Source: Bacteroides ilei (lineage in GTDB: Bacteria > Bacteroidota > Bacteroidia > Bacteroidales > Bacteroidaceae). From it: a stretch of DNA of 64,000 bases. Where the stretch lies: positions 2,535,083-2,599,082 of the forward strand of contig NZ_LT635801.1 in assembly GCF_900128495.1 (NCBI RefSeq). Reading direction: 5' to 3'. A program made the translations under genes and the position numbers. Each line of letters begins with the position of its first letter. Positions within the stretch are counted from its first letter, which is position 1. Shown here piece after piece: positions 1 to 7,839 of the stretch. The notes below the pieces were generated by a model. That model saw only the letters and a program-made list of their open reading frames with translations, had not been told where the DNA came from and did no database searches.

Positions 1-517
1 CGCATGATGCGGAAGAGTCCGGCTGTGGAACCTCGCTTGGTGGAGCAGTAGGAGTACCGTCAAAATCATCCTTGTCATCATGCTTCCCTTTTACGACCCT
101 TTTACGGTCAATACCTTTGAGACTTTTGGAAGAGGCATAGGTCTGGGTATTCATAATGGAAAGACGTTCTAAAAGGGCATTATACTTTTTCTCAAGTTTT
201 TTATACTCCTTATCGCGGAGCTTGTATTCAAGGACAACCTTGTCAGCCTTGCTGTTTGCCTTAAGCAGGGCATTTGTAAGGGAGTCTATTTTCTTATTGG
301 ACTCCTTCAGGTCTTTTCCTATTTCATCAAGCCGTGCTATCATTTCGTCAAGCTGCTTGCTCTTGCTCTGATTTTCCTCAAACAGGAACAGGGCGAACCT
401 CTTTATCTGCTCATTATCCATACCTTCAAGGGGTGTATGCTCCTTTTCGGGTCTGTTCATCATCTCTTCAAGATGCTTGCGTCTGAGTGTATTTTCTATG
501 AGCTCTTCCAGTTCCAT
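1..517 (-). CDS. tnpC: IS66 transposase TnpC, N-terminal part (cut by window edge)
   Basis: The first 172 codons of an open frame that runs off the left edge. The protein begins MELEELIENTLRRKHLEEMM. It has a long charged, Lys/Glu-rich region with coiled-coil character (about residues 45-120), then a basic stretch near KGIDRKRVVKGKHDDKDD and a Pro/Ser-rich linker. This is the usual N-terminal arrangement of the large IS66 transposase, before the zinc-finger and DDE domains, which would lie beyond position 1. The start follows tnpB by about 90 bases, as in related elements. The frame is open throughout the visible part. Identity rests mainly on context and on the two accessory genes next to it. 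Confidence 0.8.
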   Translation of the reverse strand, partial: MELEELIENTLRRKHLEEMMNRPEKEHTPLEGMDNEQIKRFALFLFEENQSKSKQLDEMIARLDEIGKDLKESNKKIDSLTNALLKANSKADKVVLEYKLRDKEYKKLEKKYNALLERLSIMNTQTYASSKSLKGIDRKRVVKGKHDDKDDFDGTPTAPPSEVPQPDSSASC

Positions 518-608
518 GTTCTCTAATATTTTATGTAAAGATACTCATTTTCAATGAGATATACAAATATTTAGAGAATTTTTATCGCTGATTGTCAGAG
601 TTTTATCT

Positions 609-941
609 TTAAATTCTTATACTCGTTATTACTGGAGTTTCAAGTATCGTGACCAGGTCTTTCCAGTCTATTTTATATACTGTCACATCGTTCTTGCGCT
701 CTATTTTCATGAACTTATAGCCCTTAATGAAAGACTTCTCATGAAGGTAGTAGGCATTGCGCTCATAGTGTATCATACGAACCTTGCGCTGGTCTTTAGA
801 CATGAACATGTAAACATCACCATTCAATGGATCACGGTGGTATCGACCTCGGATTATCTCGCATATACGCTGAGCCTTGCATCTCATATCGTGAAGCTCA
901 GGAAGGTAGTAGAAGTTGTGAAGACCGTTGATGCTCAGCAT
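609..941 (-). CDS. tnpB: IS66 accessory protein TnpB
   Basis: A protein of about 110 residues starting MLSINGLHNFYYLPELHDMR. The pattern NFYYLPELHDMRC near the start, GDVYMFMSKDQRKVRMIHYER in the middle and FMKIERKN later is the IS66 Orf2/TnpB signature (related members read YLxxxxxDMRK and VFxFxxRRxxxxKxLxWD). The frame is open upstream to 1007, but the start at 941 restores the usual family N-terminus and overlaps the last bases of tnpA (stop at 935), as is common in IS66 elements. TnpB is needed for transposition in this family. Its biochemical role is not established. Confidence 0.82.
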   Translation of the reverse strand: MLSINGLHNFYYLPELHDMRCKAQRICEIIRGRYHRDPLNGDVYMFMSKDQRKVRMIHYERNAYYLHEKSFIKGYKFMKIERKNDVTVYKIDWKDLVTILETPVITSIRI

Positions 942-1300
942 AAGCCCTCCAGTTTCTCTACCAGTGTTTTCAGCCCCTGATAGTCTAAGCCTTTCTTCTG
1001 TATGCACAAGCCCTCACGAGTTCTTATTGTCACCATAATGCTTCCTTTATGGGGAGTTGTACGTTTGAGCTTGTCTTTAGCAACCTCCTGCCGTTCTTCA
1101 TTGCCTGTCCGAATCAGCTCTTCCGGAATTCCTTCAACTTCTACAGGTACAACCTTTTTCTGTGTCTTCTTGAACCAGTCATAGAATGCCGTGTATGGAA
1201 TATTGTTGCCAACGCAGAACGAGTTGATGGAAACCCCATTGGGCTCACCCTCGGTTTTGTAGAGGAACCACAGTCTTTCAAAATCTTTTTCGCTAAACAT
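935..1300 (-). CDS. tnpA: IS66 accessory protein TnpA
   Basis: A 121-residue protein, the first gene of the IS66 cassette. The N-terminal half (WFLYKTEGEPNGVSINSFC, then IPYTAFYDWFKK) reads as a helix-turn-helix of the transposase orfA type, followed by a basic linker and a C-terminal half with KGLDYQGLKTLVEKL, typical of IS66 OrfA proteins. The start lies about 80 bases inside the terminal inverted repeat, so the promoter is probably in or near the IS end. It overlaps tnpB by 7 bases. The frame is complete. Confidence 0.82.
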   Translation of the reverse strand: MFSEKDFERLWFLYKTEGEPNGVSINSFCVGNNIPYTAFYDWFKKTQKKVVPVEVEGIPEELIRTGNEERQEVAKDKLKRTTPHKGSIMVTIRTREGLCIQKKGLDYQGLKTLVEKLEGLC

Positions 1301-1351
1301 AATCTTTCGAGTTTTAAGTTTAGCACGAAGGTATGCGAAAGAGACATGCTA

Positions 1352-1378
1352 GTCAATACGCCAATTTTGGAAGCTTAC
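1352..1378 (-). repeat. IS66 terminal inverted repeat
   Basis: Read on the minus strand the element begins GTAAGCTTCCAAAATTGGCG. GTAAGC is the conserved tip of IS66 ends. The partner repeat is outside the window, so only one copy is seen. Confidence 0.7.
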
Positions 1379-1605
1379 TCATTTTGGGGCTGACGGAAAT
1401 GGAGTTTTTTTGATAGGACACGTATAAAACAAAAAAAGCGACTATTCATCCTTATGAATACCGCCGATTTGATAAAGAACCCCCCAATTAAGGGTTCTTG
1501 CGTCAAGCTCATCTAGTTGTTGTGTTATCCTTCTCTCTTTTTTAACCTTAAAATGCAATCTTAATCCTATTAAAAACCTAATCTGAAAACAAATCTTTTT
1601 TATGC

Positions 1606-1737
1606 TAATACCTTTTATAAAAACTTAAATCTTTAATACCTTAATACTAACCTAATACCTGAATAAAATTGCTTTTCTCTTACTATATATACCTAATTGT
1701 AATTTTTTAATTACCTTAAATCTATTGACTAATACCT
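1606..1737 (-). repeat. Short direct repeats of TAATACCT
   Basis: Exact copies of TAATACCT (AGGTATTA on the minus strand) lie at 1606-1613, 1634-1641, 1653-1660 and 1730-1737, with a degenerate copy at 1642-1649. One inverted copy is at 1819-1826. Four exact octamers in 132 bases is more than AT-rich composition readily explains. Spacing is irregular (28, 19 and 77 bases), which argues against a simple phased operator. Confidence 0.45.
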
Positions 1738-1818
1738 AAAACTATCTTTGTTATCCTTTGGTTTCACAACCACGATGCAAATATATAGCTATTTCGGTTA
1801 TTTGCAATGCTTTGTGAC

Positions 1819-1845
1819 AGGTATTATGCGGAAATACCTTTTTTC
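1819..1845 (+). terminator. Hairpin with T-run, possible terminator
   Basis: Arms AGGTATT (1819-1825) and AATACCT (1833-1839) enclose a 7-base loop and are followed by a run of T on the plus strand. No plus-strand gene ends just before it, so its role is unclear. It is also the inverted copy of the TAATACCT repeat. Confidence 0.35.
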
Positions 1846-1992
1846 TTGATTTAAATCATGAAAATGCCTGTTTTTTCGTGTGCGATAACGGATTTTGCAC
1901 AGAAACCTGATTCGGTGGCTGTTCTTCAGGTTGGACTTCATGATTTGTCAAGCTGATTGGTTGGATATACTCGTTAATGTTAAAACGTATAT

Positions 1993-2520
1993 TTATCTGA
2001 GCTTGATGATGCGTTGGTTGCTGCTTCCTCTAAACGTCAGTTGGGGAGAATACAGGTTCTGTTCGAAACGTCCGTCTACCAGTACGTTGATGTATGGCAG
2101 AATCTGTTTCCTTTCCGGATCGGCGGCAAGTTCTTCGTAGGTATATCCTGTATAGCACCAGATGTTCTGGCGGGTCCGTTCACTGATTTCTTTGATGAGA
2201 GGGAAAAAATCCTTGGGGTTGTAGAAAGGATCCCCTCCGCTGAACGTGATACCGTCCAGTAACGGGTTACCGTTTATGGCTGTAATGAATTCCTCCACCT
2301 TTTCGGGGGTCAGGGGATGTCCGGCCCGGGGATTCCAGGATTCCGGATTGTGGCATCCTTTGCAATGATGACCGCATCCTGCAAGATAGATGGAAAAACG
2401 GATTCCGTCTCCATCGACAATGGTTTCCGGGTAGGTGAACAAATAGTGTAGCATCGTTTCGGGATGATTTGGAGTGGTGTCAGAATGAAAAGATAGTAAT
2501 CTTTCCTCCCATTCTGACAC
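1993..2520 (-). CDS. nrdG: Anaerobic ribonucleotide reductase activating protein NrdG
   Basis: Radical-SAM activase that uses S-adenosylmethionine and a 4Fe-4S cluster to form the glycyl radical on NrdD. The cluster motif CX3CX2C is visible as C49, C53 and C56 ([16 protein letters not shown]), followed by the SAM-binding [10 protein letters not shown] segment. Length is 175 residues with the start used here, which has AGAGG six bases upstream. An alternative start at 2454 ([19 protein letters not shown]) would match the usual N-terminus of the family but has no Shine-Dalgarno sequence. The gene lies 30 bases behind nrdD and is surely cotranscribed with it under the same cobalamin riboswitch. 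Confidence 0.95.
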   Translation of the reverse strand: MSEWEERLLSFHSDTTPNHPETMLHYLFTYPETIVDGDGIRFSIYLAGCGHHCKGCHNPESWNPRAGHPLTPEKVEEFITAINGNPLLDGITFSGGDPFYNPKDFFPLIKEISERTRQNIWCYTGYTYEELAADPERKQILPYINVLVDGRFEQNLYSPQLTFRGSSNQRIIKLR

Positions 2521-2550
2521 CTCTTTGCATTATAGAAGAAGGATATTGGA

Positions 2551-4938
2551 TCAATTGTGTTTTACACGGTCGCGTTCCTCTGCGCGTTTGGCGGAATTCC
2601 AACTGCTTAAGTCGCCGGTAAGATAACCGGTTATACGCCGCATGCGGAGGATGTTCTCGCTGTTGCAGATAGGGCATTTGTCGTAAATGACACCTTTATA
2701 TCCACAGTCGTGGCAGGTATCGACGGGATGGTTTATGGAACCGTATCCGATACCTTCGTCGTGCATGACCTTGACAATCTTCGTGATGGCCTTTACGTTT
2801 TTCTGGGCTTCACCGTCAAGTTCCACATAGGTGATGTGTCCTCCCCGGGTAAGTGCGTGGAATGGAGCTTCGCATCTGATCTTTTCGGTTATGCTGATAG
2901 GTTCCTTTACGTCTACATGGAAAGAGTTCACATAATAGTCGCGGTCGTTCACTCCGGGAATGATACCGTATTTGCGCCGGTCGATGCGGGTAAACCGTCC
3001 GGCGAGTCCTTCGGCGGGGGTTGCCAGTACCGAATAGTTCAGGTGGTATTTTTTCTTGAACTGTTCAGCCACCCGGTTCATCTCTTCTACTGCCTCATAG
3101 AGCGTATCCCACGATTTCCGGCTGTGCCCGTGCCCTTTCCCGTAAAGGGCAACCATGGCGTTGTGTCCTCCTATAAAGCCTATACCCAGAGTTCCTTGGT
3201 TCAGAACATCACCCACTTCATCGTTGGGGGCAAGCTTTCCTCCTCCTTTCCATACATCGTTGCTCATCATGAAAGGGAATTGGCGGGCAAGTGCCGTACG
3301 CTGGTATTGGTAACGTGTGTACAGCTGTTCACCGATGAATTCGGCCATCTTGTGCACCGACTGCAGGAACTCTTCTTTGGCCAGCCGTTCTGTTGCGTCT
3401 TTATTGGTATTACCGGCAATGCTTTCGGCCTTGATGCGGGCTTCGATGGCCAGACGCGGCAGGTTCATGGTGGTAAATGACAGGTTACCGCGTCCCAGAC
3501 AGGTCTTTTCTCCGTTCAGGTTTTCATATACACGTGTGCGGCATCCCATGGTTGCCAGCTCGTAACGGTAGCGTTTCGGATCATTCCGGTCCCATTTCTC
3601 GTTTTGGTTGAACGGAGTATCCAGAAACATGAAATTGGGGAACAGAGCTTTGGCCGTGGTACGGCAGGCCTTCAGGAAGAGGTCGAAGTTGGGTGTTTCG
3701 AACTGGATTTTTCCTTCCAGTGCAGCATCGAAATCCCCCATGGCCCGGTGATAGTCGGCTTCCGAGTATGATACCCCATCCTTTACCTTAAAGATCTGGA
3801 TGGGGAAGACCGGGACTTCTCCGTGGGTACCCAGTCCTTCGACCGTGGCTTTCAGTAACTCTTCGATGACCATACGTCCTTCGGCCGACGTGTCGGTCCC
3901 GTAATTGATGGAACTGAATACAACCTGGTTTCCGCCGCGTGAATGCATGGTGTTCAGGTTGTGGATGAAACCTTCCATGGCCTGATGGGTGTCTTTGCGT
4001 ACCTGTTCATGCGATTTGTGCAGCAGGTGTGCGAGTTCCTCTTCCGTTAGTGCGATTCCCTGTTCCTGCAGGGTACGGAGGTAGGTCTGTCTGGTCTCCT
4101 CCGATGGTGTGATTGATCCGAAATGCTTCTTGATTTCCGGCATCAGGTTTTTTTCGGAAATCGTCTTGCCTTTCATCTCCATATAGAACGACAGGTTGCC
4201 GGCTATGGCCCTCCGGTAACTTTTCAGAACCCCTTTGGCCATGAAAAAGTCGAAGGCAGGGATTGCCTGTCCGCCGTGCTGTTCGTTCTGGTTGGTCTGG
4301 AATATGATGGTAGCCAGTGTGGCATAGCTCTGGATTGACTGCGGTGTACGTATGCTTCCGTTTTTTGTGTGGAAGCCCCGTTCAAACAGATCATCCAGAT
4401 CATATTGTATGCAGGTTGTAGTCTTGGTGGGATAATAATCCAAGTCATGGATATGGATGTCCCCCAACTGATGTGCTTCGGCGTATTGTTTCGGCAGAAG
4501 ATACTTGAATGTATAGTCTTTTGTGATTTCCGAAGCGAAAGTCATCATCTGTCCTGCAGGAGTATGGCTTGACATGTTGGCGTTGCTTAGGTTTACGTCG
4601 TTTTTGTCGATAGCCACAATGCCGTCCATAATATGTTTGATCTGGGTCTTGCGGTCACGTTCGGTATTTCTCCATTGGCGGTAAATGATGTATTTTTTCG
4701 CCACATCCGGCTGGACTTTCATCAGTTCGTTCTCTACCAGGTCCTGTATGTCCTCTACTCCGATGACGGGCTTTCCGAAATGTGATATGACCCTTCGGGT
4801 GATTTCGTCTATCAGTTGTTCCTGGTTGTTGATTCCTGTCGCTGCAAACGCTTTGCCGATTGCATTCGAGATTTTTGACGCTGAAAAGTTTTCCCGCTTT
4901 CCATCACGTTTGACGATGCAAATGTCATTGAAATTCAT
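2551..4938 (-). CDS. nrdD: Anaerobic (class III) ribonucleoside-triphosphate reductase NrdD
   Basis: Makes deoxyribonucleotides from ribonucleoside triphosphates without oxygen, using a glycyl radical. The protein is 795 residues from the chosen start MNFNDICIVKRDGKRENFS. An ATP-cone regulatory domain fills roughly residues 1-95. The C-terminus carries a zinc site with C742, C745, C755 and C758 (CHDCGYKG, then CPICNSE) and the radical-bearing RRITGYL segment with Gly at about 771. The open frame continues 60 codons further upstream to 5118, but that stretch is the cobalamin riboswitch, so 4938 is preferred. Followed by nrdG. Confidence 0.96.
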   Translation of the reverse strand: MNFNDICIVKRDGKRENFSASKISNAIGKAFAATGINNQEQLIDEITRRVISHFGKPVIGVEDIQDLVENELMKVQPDVAKKYIIYRQWRNTERDRKTQIKHIMDGIVAIDKNDVNLSNANMSSHTPAGQMMTFASEITKDYTFKYLLPKQYAEAHQLGDIHIHDLDYYPTKTTTCIQYDLDDLFERGFHTKNGSIRTPQSIQSYATLATIIFQTNQNEQHGGQAIPAFDFFMAKGVLKSYRRAIAGNLSFYMEMKGKTISEKNLMPEIKKHFGSITPSEETRQTYLRTLQEQGIALTEEELAHLLHKSHEQVRKDTHQAMEGFIHNLNTMHSRGGNQVVFSSINYGTDTSAEGRMVIEELLKATVEGLGTHGEVPVFPIQIFKVKDGVSYSEADYHRAMGDFDAALEGKIQFETPNFDLFLKACRTTAKALFPNFMFLDTPFNQNEKWDRNDPKRYRYELATMGCRTRVYENLNGEKTCLGRGNLSFTTMNLPRLAIEARIKAESIAGNTNKDATERLAKEEFLQSVHKMAEFIGEQLYTRYQYQRTALARQFPFMMSNDVWKGGGKLAPNDEVGDVLNQGTLGIGFIGGHNAMVALYGKGHGHSRKSWDTLYEAVEEMNRVAEQFKKKYHLNYSVLATPAEGLAGRFTRIDRRKYGIIPGVNDRDYYVNSFHVDVKEPISITEKIRCEAPFHALTRGGHITYVELDGEAQKNVKAITKIVKVMHDEGIGYGSINHPVDTCHDCGYKGVIYDKCPICNSENILRMRRITGYLTGDLSSWNSAKRAEERDRVKHN

Positions 4939-4987
4939 AAAGCTTGTTGATTGAAAATGGATTAAACATGATATTTCCCGTTTTCTA

Positions 4988-5150
4988 AGGCAGGTCTTCT
5001 GACTGATCTCTCCCTGGAAAAACCTTCCCGTCTTTTTTCTGACAGTGGTTGCGCAGGCGCTTTTCCCCAGTTCTTCGAGAAACACAGCAGCGGGTACTGT
5101 TGCCGGTTCGCACGACATTCCCTTTTGAAACTTCCGTTACCTTCCGAAAA
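4988..5150 (-). promoter_or_regulatory. Cobalamin riboswitch controlling nrdDG
   Basis: Read on the minus strand this leader holds the conserved blocks of the adenosylcobalamin riboswitch in order: GGTAACGG, AAAAGGGAA, GTGCGAA, CCGGCAACAGTACCCGC, the B12-box region around CAACCACTGT, GACGGGAAGG, and the closing GTCAGAAGACCTGCC. It starts just after the -7 box and ends about 50 bases before the nrdD start. Family knowledge: such switches turn expression off when coenzyme B12 is plentiful and are found upstream of B12-independent isozymes, including ribonucleotide reductases. Assignment is by visual motif match. Confidence 0.9.
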
Positions 5151-5155
5151 CGTTG

Positions 5156-5163
5156 CAAATATA
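5156..5163 (-). promoter_or_regulatory. -7 promoter box of nrdDG
   Basis: Minus strand TATATTTG matches the Bacteroidota TAnnTTTG consensus. It sits directly before the riboswitch, placing the transcript start near 5149. Confidence 0.65.
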
Positions 5164-5235
5164 GGGAAAAAGGAACAGATATTAAAATCGGTATATTGTT
5201 GAGTTTTCTAAATTGGATAACATTTTATAAATAGA

Positions 5236-5264
5236 ATAGGCCTCAGATTATGTCTGAGGCCTAT
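5236..5264 (-). terminator. Terminator hairpin after the CCA-adding enzyme gene
   Basis: A perfect 12-bp stem (ATAGGCCTCAGA / TCTGAGGCCTAT) with a 5-base loop lies 84 bases past the stop of the minus-strand gene at 5348. The bases after it on the minus strand are AT-rich. It separates that gene from nrdDG. Confidence 0.7.
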
Positions 5265-5347
5265 AATCGGACAACTATAATTTATATAGGTTTTTATAAA
5301 TGAAAATTTTTATGTAATTTTTGCTTGAGTATCATACCTGTTGTATT

Positions 5348-6814
5348 TCAAATATTTGGTATGTCTGGCGCCGTTTGGGAGCTGGGAGAGGCTGTTCCAA
5401 GGTTGACCGGCTTCAGCCCCATTTCTTCGGCTTTTTTCAGCATGTATTCAAATGCTGCGTCATGTTCGTTAGGGATGATACCGTCCAGAATGGCGTCCTT
5501 GATGGAACTTTTCAGGCTACCTATTTCACGGCAGGGTTGCAGATTGAACACGTGCATGATTTCGGCTCCGCCTACCGGAGGCTGGAAATTGCGGATACGG
5601 TCTTTTTCCTCCAGGTCCTTCAGTTTCTGGCGTACCAGTTTGAAGTTGTCGAGGAACCGTTGTTTACGGGCCTCGTTTTTCGAGGTGATGTCCGCCTCAC
5701 AGAGCAGCATGAGGTCGTCTATGTCGTCTCCGGCTTCAAAGAGCAGGCGGCGGACAGCCGAATCGGTTACTACATCGTCGGCAATGACAATGGGACGCAT
5801 ATGCAGGCCTACCAGTTTCTGTACATATTTCATCTTTTCATTCATCGGAAGCTTCATCTTGCGGAAAATTTCGGGAATCATCTTTTCTCCGATGAAATTG
5901 TGGTTATGGAAGGTCCATCCGGCGCGGGGGTCCCAGCGTTTGGTACGTGGCTTGCCTATGTCGTGGAGCAGGGTAGCCCAGCGCAGCCACAGGTTGTCGG
6001 TCACCTTGGCTATGTTATCCACAACTTCCAGCGTATGGTAGAAATTGTCCTTATGTCCTCGTCCGTTCCGTATTTCCACACCTTGCAGGGCAACCAGTTC
6101 CGGGAAAATCAGTTCCAGTAGTCCACAGCGGTCCAGATCGACAAAACCTTTCGACGGAACGGGCGACAGAAGTATCTTGTTCAGTTCGTCGGCGATGCGT
6201 TCGCGTGAAATGATCTTGATACGTTCGCGGTTGCGTTCCAGTGCGTTGAACGTTTCGTCTTCTATGTAGAAGTTCAGTTGGGTGGCAAAACGGATGCACC
6301 GCATCATGCGCAGCGGGTCGTCACTGAAGGTTATGTCAGGGTCGAGCGGAGTACGGATGATACGTTCTTTCAAGTCAGCCAGTCCGTTGAACGGGTCGAC
6401 CAGTTCTCCGAAGCGGTTGCTGTTGAGGCATACAGCCATTGCATTGATGGTAAAGTCGCGCCGGTTCTGGTCGTCTTCCAGGGTGCCGTCTTCTACCATA
6501 GGCTTGCGGCTGTCGTGGCTGTATGATTCCTTGCGTGCTCCTACGAACTCCACTTCGGTATCATGGAACTTCACCTGTGCCGTTCCGAAGTTCTTGAACA
6601 CGGAAACATGGGCTCCCCGTCCCAGTTTTTTTCCGAAGGCTTCGGCTATTTCGATACCGCTTCCTACCACTACCACATCAATGTCTTTGGAAGGGCGGTT
6701 CAGGAAGATGTCGCGTACGTATCCTCCTACAACATAACATTCCAGTCCCAGTTCATCGGCGGTTTCGGAGATCAGTTTGAATATTTTGCCAGTAAAGTGT
6801 TCTTTCAGTTCCAT
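5348..6814 (-). CDS. CCA tRNA nucleotidyltransferase / poly(A) polymerase family with HD domain
   Basis: A class II nucleotidyltransferase that adds or repairs the CCA end of tRNAs. The head domain has GGYVRD (residues 30-35) and the metal-binding pair DID (44-46), the RNA-binding region includes the RRDFTINAM segment, and a C-terminal HD domain has LLHDIGKP. Length is 488 residues with ATG at 6814. The open frame can be extended to a TTG at 6838, but that codon lies inside the -7 promoter box, so 6814 is taken as the start. Whether the enzyme adds CCA or poly(A) cannot be told from sequence; in Bacteroidota a single family member usually makes CCA. Transcribed divergently from the lipoprotein gene at 6919. 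Confidence 0.92.
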   Translation of the reverse strand: MELKEHFTGKIFKLISETADELGLECYVVGGYVRDIFLNRPSKDIDVVVVGSGIEIAEAFGKKLGRGAHVSVFKNFGTAQVKFHDTEVEFVGARKESYSHDSRKPMVEDGTLEDDQNRRDFTINAMAVCLNSNRFGELVDPFNGLADLKERIIRTPLDPDITFSDDPLRMMRCIRFATQLNFYIEDETFNALERNRERIKIISRERIADELNKILLSPVPSKGFVDLDRCGLLELIFPELVALQGVEIRNGRGHKDNFYHTLEVVDNIAKVTDNLWLRWATLLHDIGKPRTKRWDPRAGWTFHNHNFIGEKMIPEIFRKMKLPMNEKMKYVQKLVGLHMRPIVIADDVVTDSAVRRLLFEAGDDIDDLMLLCEADITSKNEARKQRFLDNFKLVRQKLKDLEEKDRIRNFQPPVGGAEIMHVFNLQPCREIGSLKSSIKDAILDGIIPNEHDAAFEYMLKKAEEMGLKPVNLGTASPSSQTAPDIPNI

Positions 6815-6835
6815 ATTGTTTTTATGATTGGGCTG

Positions 6836-6843
6836 CAAAATTA
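6836..6843 (-). promoter_or_regulatory. -7 promoter box of the CCA-adding enzyme gene
   Basis: Minus strand TAATTTTG (TAnnTTTG), 22 bases upstream of the ATG at 6814. It decides the start, because the upstream TTG codon overlaps it. Confidence 0.6.
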
Positions 6844-6859
6844 CAAAAAAAAGGGGAGG

Positions 6860-6894
6860 TTTGTGGCGGATGAAATAATTAAGTTGTATTTTTG
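6860..6894 (+). promoter_or_regulatory. Promoter of the lipoprotein gene
   Basis: A TTTG at 6860-6863 and the -7 box TATTTTTG at 6887-6894 lie 25 bases before the ATG at 6919. The spacing of 23 bases is slightly longer than usual. Confidence 0.6.
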
Positions 6895-6918
6895 TCGTAC
6901 TAAAAATGTGTTAAGTAT

Positions 6919-7749
6919 ATGAAAAAGACGATGTTGGTAGCTGCATTGATGATGGCGGCACTTTCTTCATGCAACAGTGATGGCAAGAAAGCCGGAGAAC
7001 TGTACCAGAGGGCGCAGGAAACTTTTGCCGCAGGCGATTATAACCTGGCTAAACTTCAGCTTGACAGTATCCGGACGCTTTATCCGAAAGCTTTCGACGC
7101 CCGTAAGGCAGGTATCAAGCTGATGCAGCAGATTGATCTGGAAGAGCAGCGGAAAACGTTGGCTTATCTTGACAGCATGATGGTGGTGAAACAGGCGGAG
7201 CTGGATTCTGTCAAGTCCGATTTTGTGTTTGAAAAGGATACTGCCTATCAGGAGGTCGGCAACTATTTCTATCCGACTCAGGTGGTTGAGAAGAATATTG
7301 GCCGTTCGTTCCTGCGTGCCCAGGTGAATGAAATGGGAGAGATGTCGCTTACTTCCATCTATTGTGGAGGAGGGAATATCCATCATACGGCGGTAAAGGT
7401 GAGTGTAGGAGATATGTCGGCCGAGACACCGGCTTCTTCCGACAGCTATGAAACGACCGATTTGGGGCGTGCCATAGAAAAGGCGGACTATAGGGTCGGT
7501 TCCAAGGACGGAGGGGTAGCCGCTTTTATCACCGCCAACCAGGACAAGAAGATTTCGTTGGAGTTTTTAGGTGACCGCAACTATAAGACGGTGATGCGGC
7601 CAGACGATGTCAAGGCTGTTGCCCGGATTTCTGATCTGGCCCGTATCCTGTCGGGGATGGAGGAAATCAGGAAGGAGCAGAAGGAAGCCAACCTGAAAAT
7701 CCGTTTTGTAACCCGTAAAATGCAGGAAGGGGAGGCATCGGAAAAGTGA
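6919..7749 (+). CDS. Lipoprotein of unknown function
   Basis: 276 residues. The first 20 form a lipoprotein signal peptide with lipobox LSSC (lipidated Cys18), so it is probably anchored in the outer or inner membrane facing the periplasm. Residues about 25-60 (GELYQRAQETFAAGDYNLAKLQL) look like a tetratricopeptide-type helical hairpin, residues about 70-110 are predicted coiled helix, and the rest appears mixed alpha/beta. No enzyme motif is visible. It is monocistronic, with its own promoter and a strong terminator at 7775. I do not recognise a named family, and the neighbours (CCA-adding enzyme, superoxide dismutase) give no clear hint of function. Confidence 0.85.
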   Translation: MKKTMLVAALMMAALSSCNSDGKKAGELYQRAQETFAAGDYNLAKLQLDSIRTLYPKAFDARKAGIKLMQQIDLEEQRKTLAYLDSMMVVKQAELDSVKSDFVFEKDTAYQEVGNYFYPTQVVEKNIGRSFLRAQVNEMGEMSLTSIYCGGGNIHHTAVKVSVGDMSAETPASSDSYETTDLGRAIEKADYRVGSKDGGVAAFITANQDKKISLEFLGDRNYKTVMRPDDVKAVARISDLARILSGMEEIRKEQKEANLKIRFVTRKMQEGEASEK

Positions 7750-7774
7750 TGCTGGCCTCAATTCTGTAGAGGAA

Positions 7775-7815
7775 AGACGGCCTGTCTCCAGAAAGTGGGG
7801 ACAGGCCGTCTTTTT
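7775..7815. terminator. Bidirectional terminator between convergent genes
   Basis: Arms AGACGGCCTGTC (7775-7786) and GACAGGCCGTCT (7800-7811), a perfect 12-bp stem followed by T residues on the plus strand. It serves the lipoprotein gene and probably the convergent superoxide dismutase gene. Confidence 0.85.
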
Positions 7816-7839
7816 GGGTTGTTATTGTGTTTGTTACGG

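Larger units (their letters stand above)
1..1378 (-). mobile_element. IS66-family insertion sequence, one end only
   Basis: Three minus-strand genes in the order tnpA, tnpB, tnpC match the standard layout of IS66 elements, and the tnpA/tnpB overlap is typical. Read on the minus strand, the end at 1378 starts GTAAGC, the terminal sequence characteristic of IS66 ends, followed by the rest of the inverted repeat to about 1352. IS66 elements make 8-bp target duplications, so the flanking copy should be 1379-1386 (TCATTTTG). The other end and most of tnpC lie outside the window, so neither the duplication nor intactness can be checked. Confidence 0.85.
1387..1992. other. AT-rich intergenic region, no gene recognised
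   Basis: About 600 bases between the IS66 element and the end of nrdG. There is no credible coding frame; a 45-codon minus-strand frame at 1375-1512 stops inside the IS end and looks accidental. The region holds repeated TAATACCT motifs (1606-1737), a hairpin with T-run (1819-1845), and a minus-strand -7 box TATATTTG at 1778-1785. A further hairpin has arms AAGAACCC (1475-1482) and GGGTTCTT (1492-1499). The last two could bound a leftward untranslated RNA of about 300 nt, but the T-tract after the hairpin is poor. Confidence 0.5.

Noticed and set aside
1375..1512. 45-codon minus-strand frame beside the IS66 end
   Set aside because: It stops inside the IS inverted repeat, has no convincing ribosome site and no recognisable protein features.
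4939..5118. N-terminal extension of nrdD by 60 codons
   Set aside because: The stretch is the cobalamin riboswitch, and the conserved ATP-cone begins right after the Met at 4938.
6815..6838. TTG start for the CCA-adding enzyme
   Set aside because: The TTG lies in the -7 promoter box, so it would not be transcribed. ATG at 6814 gives the family N-terminus.
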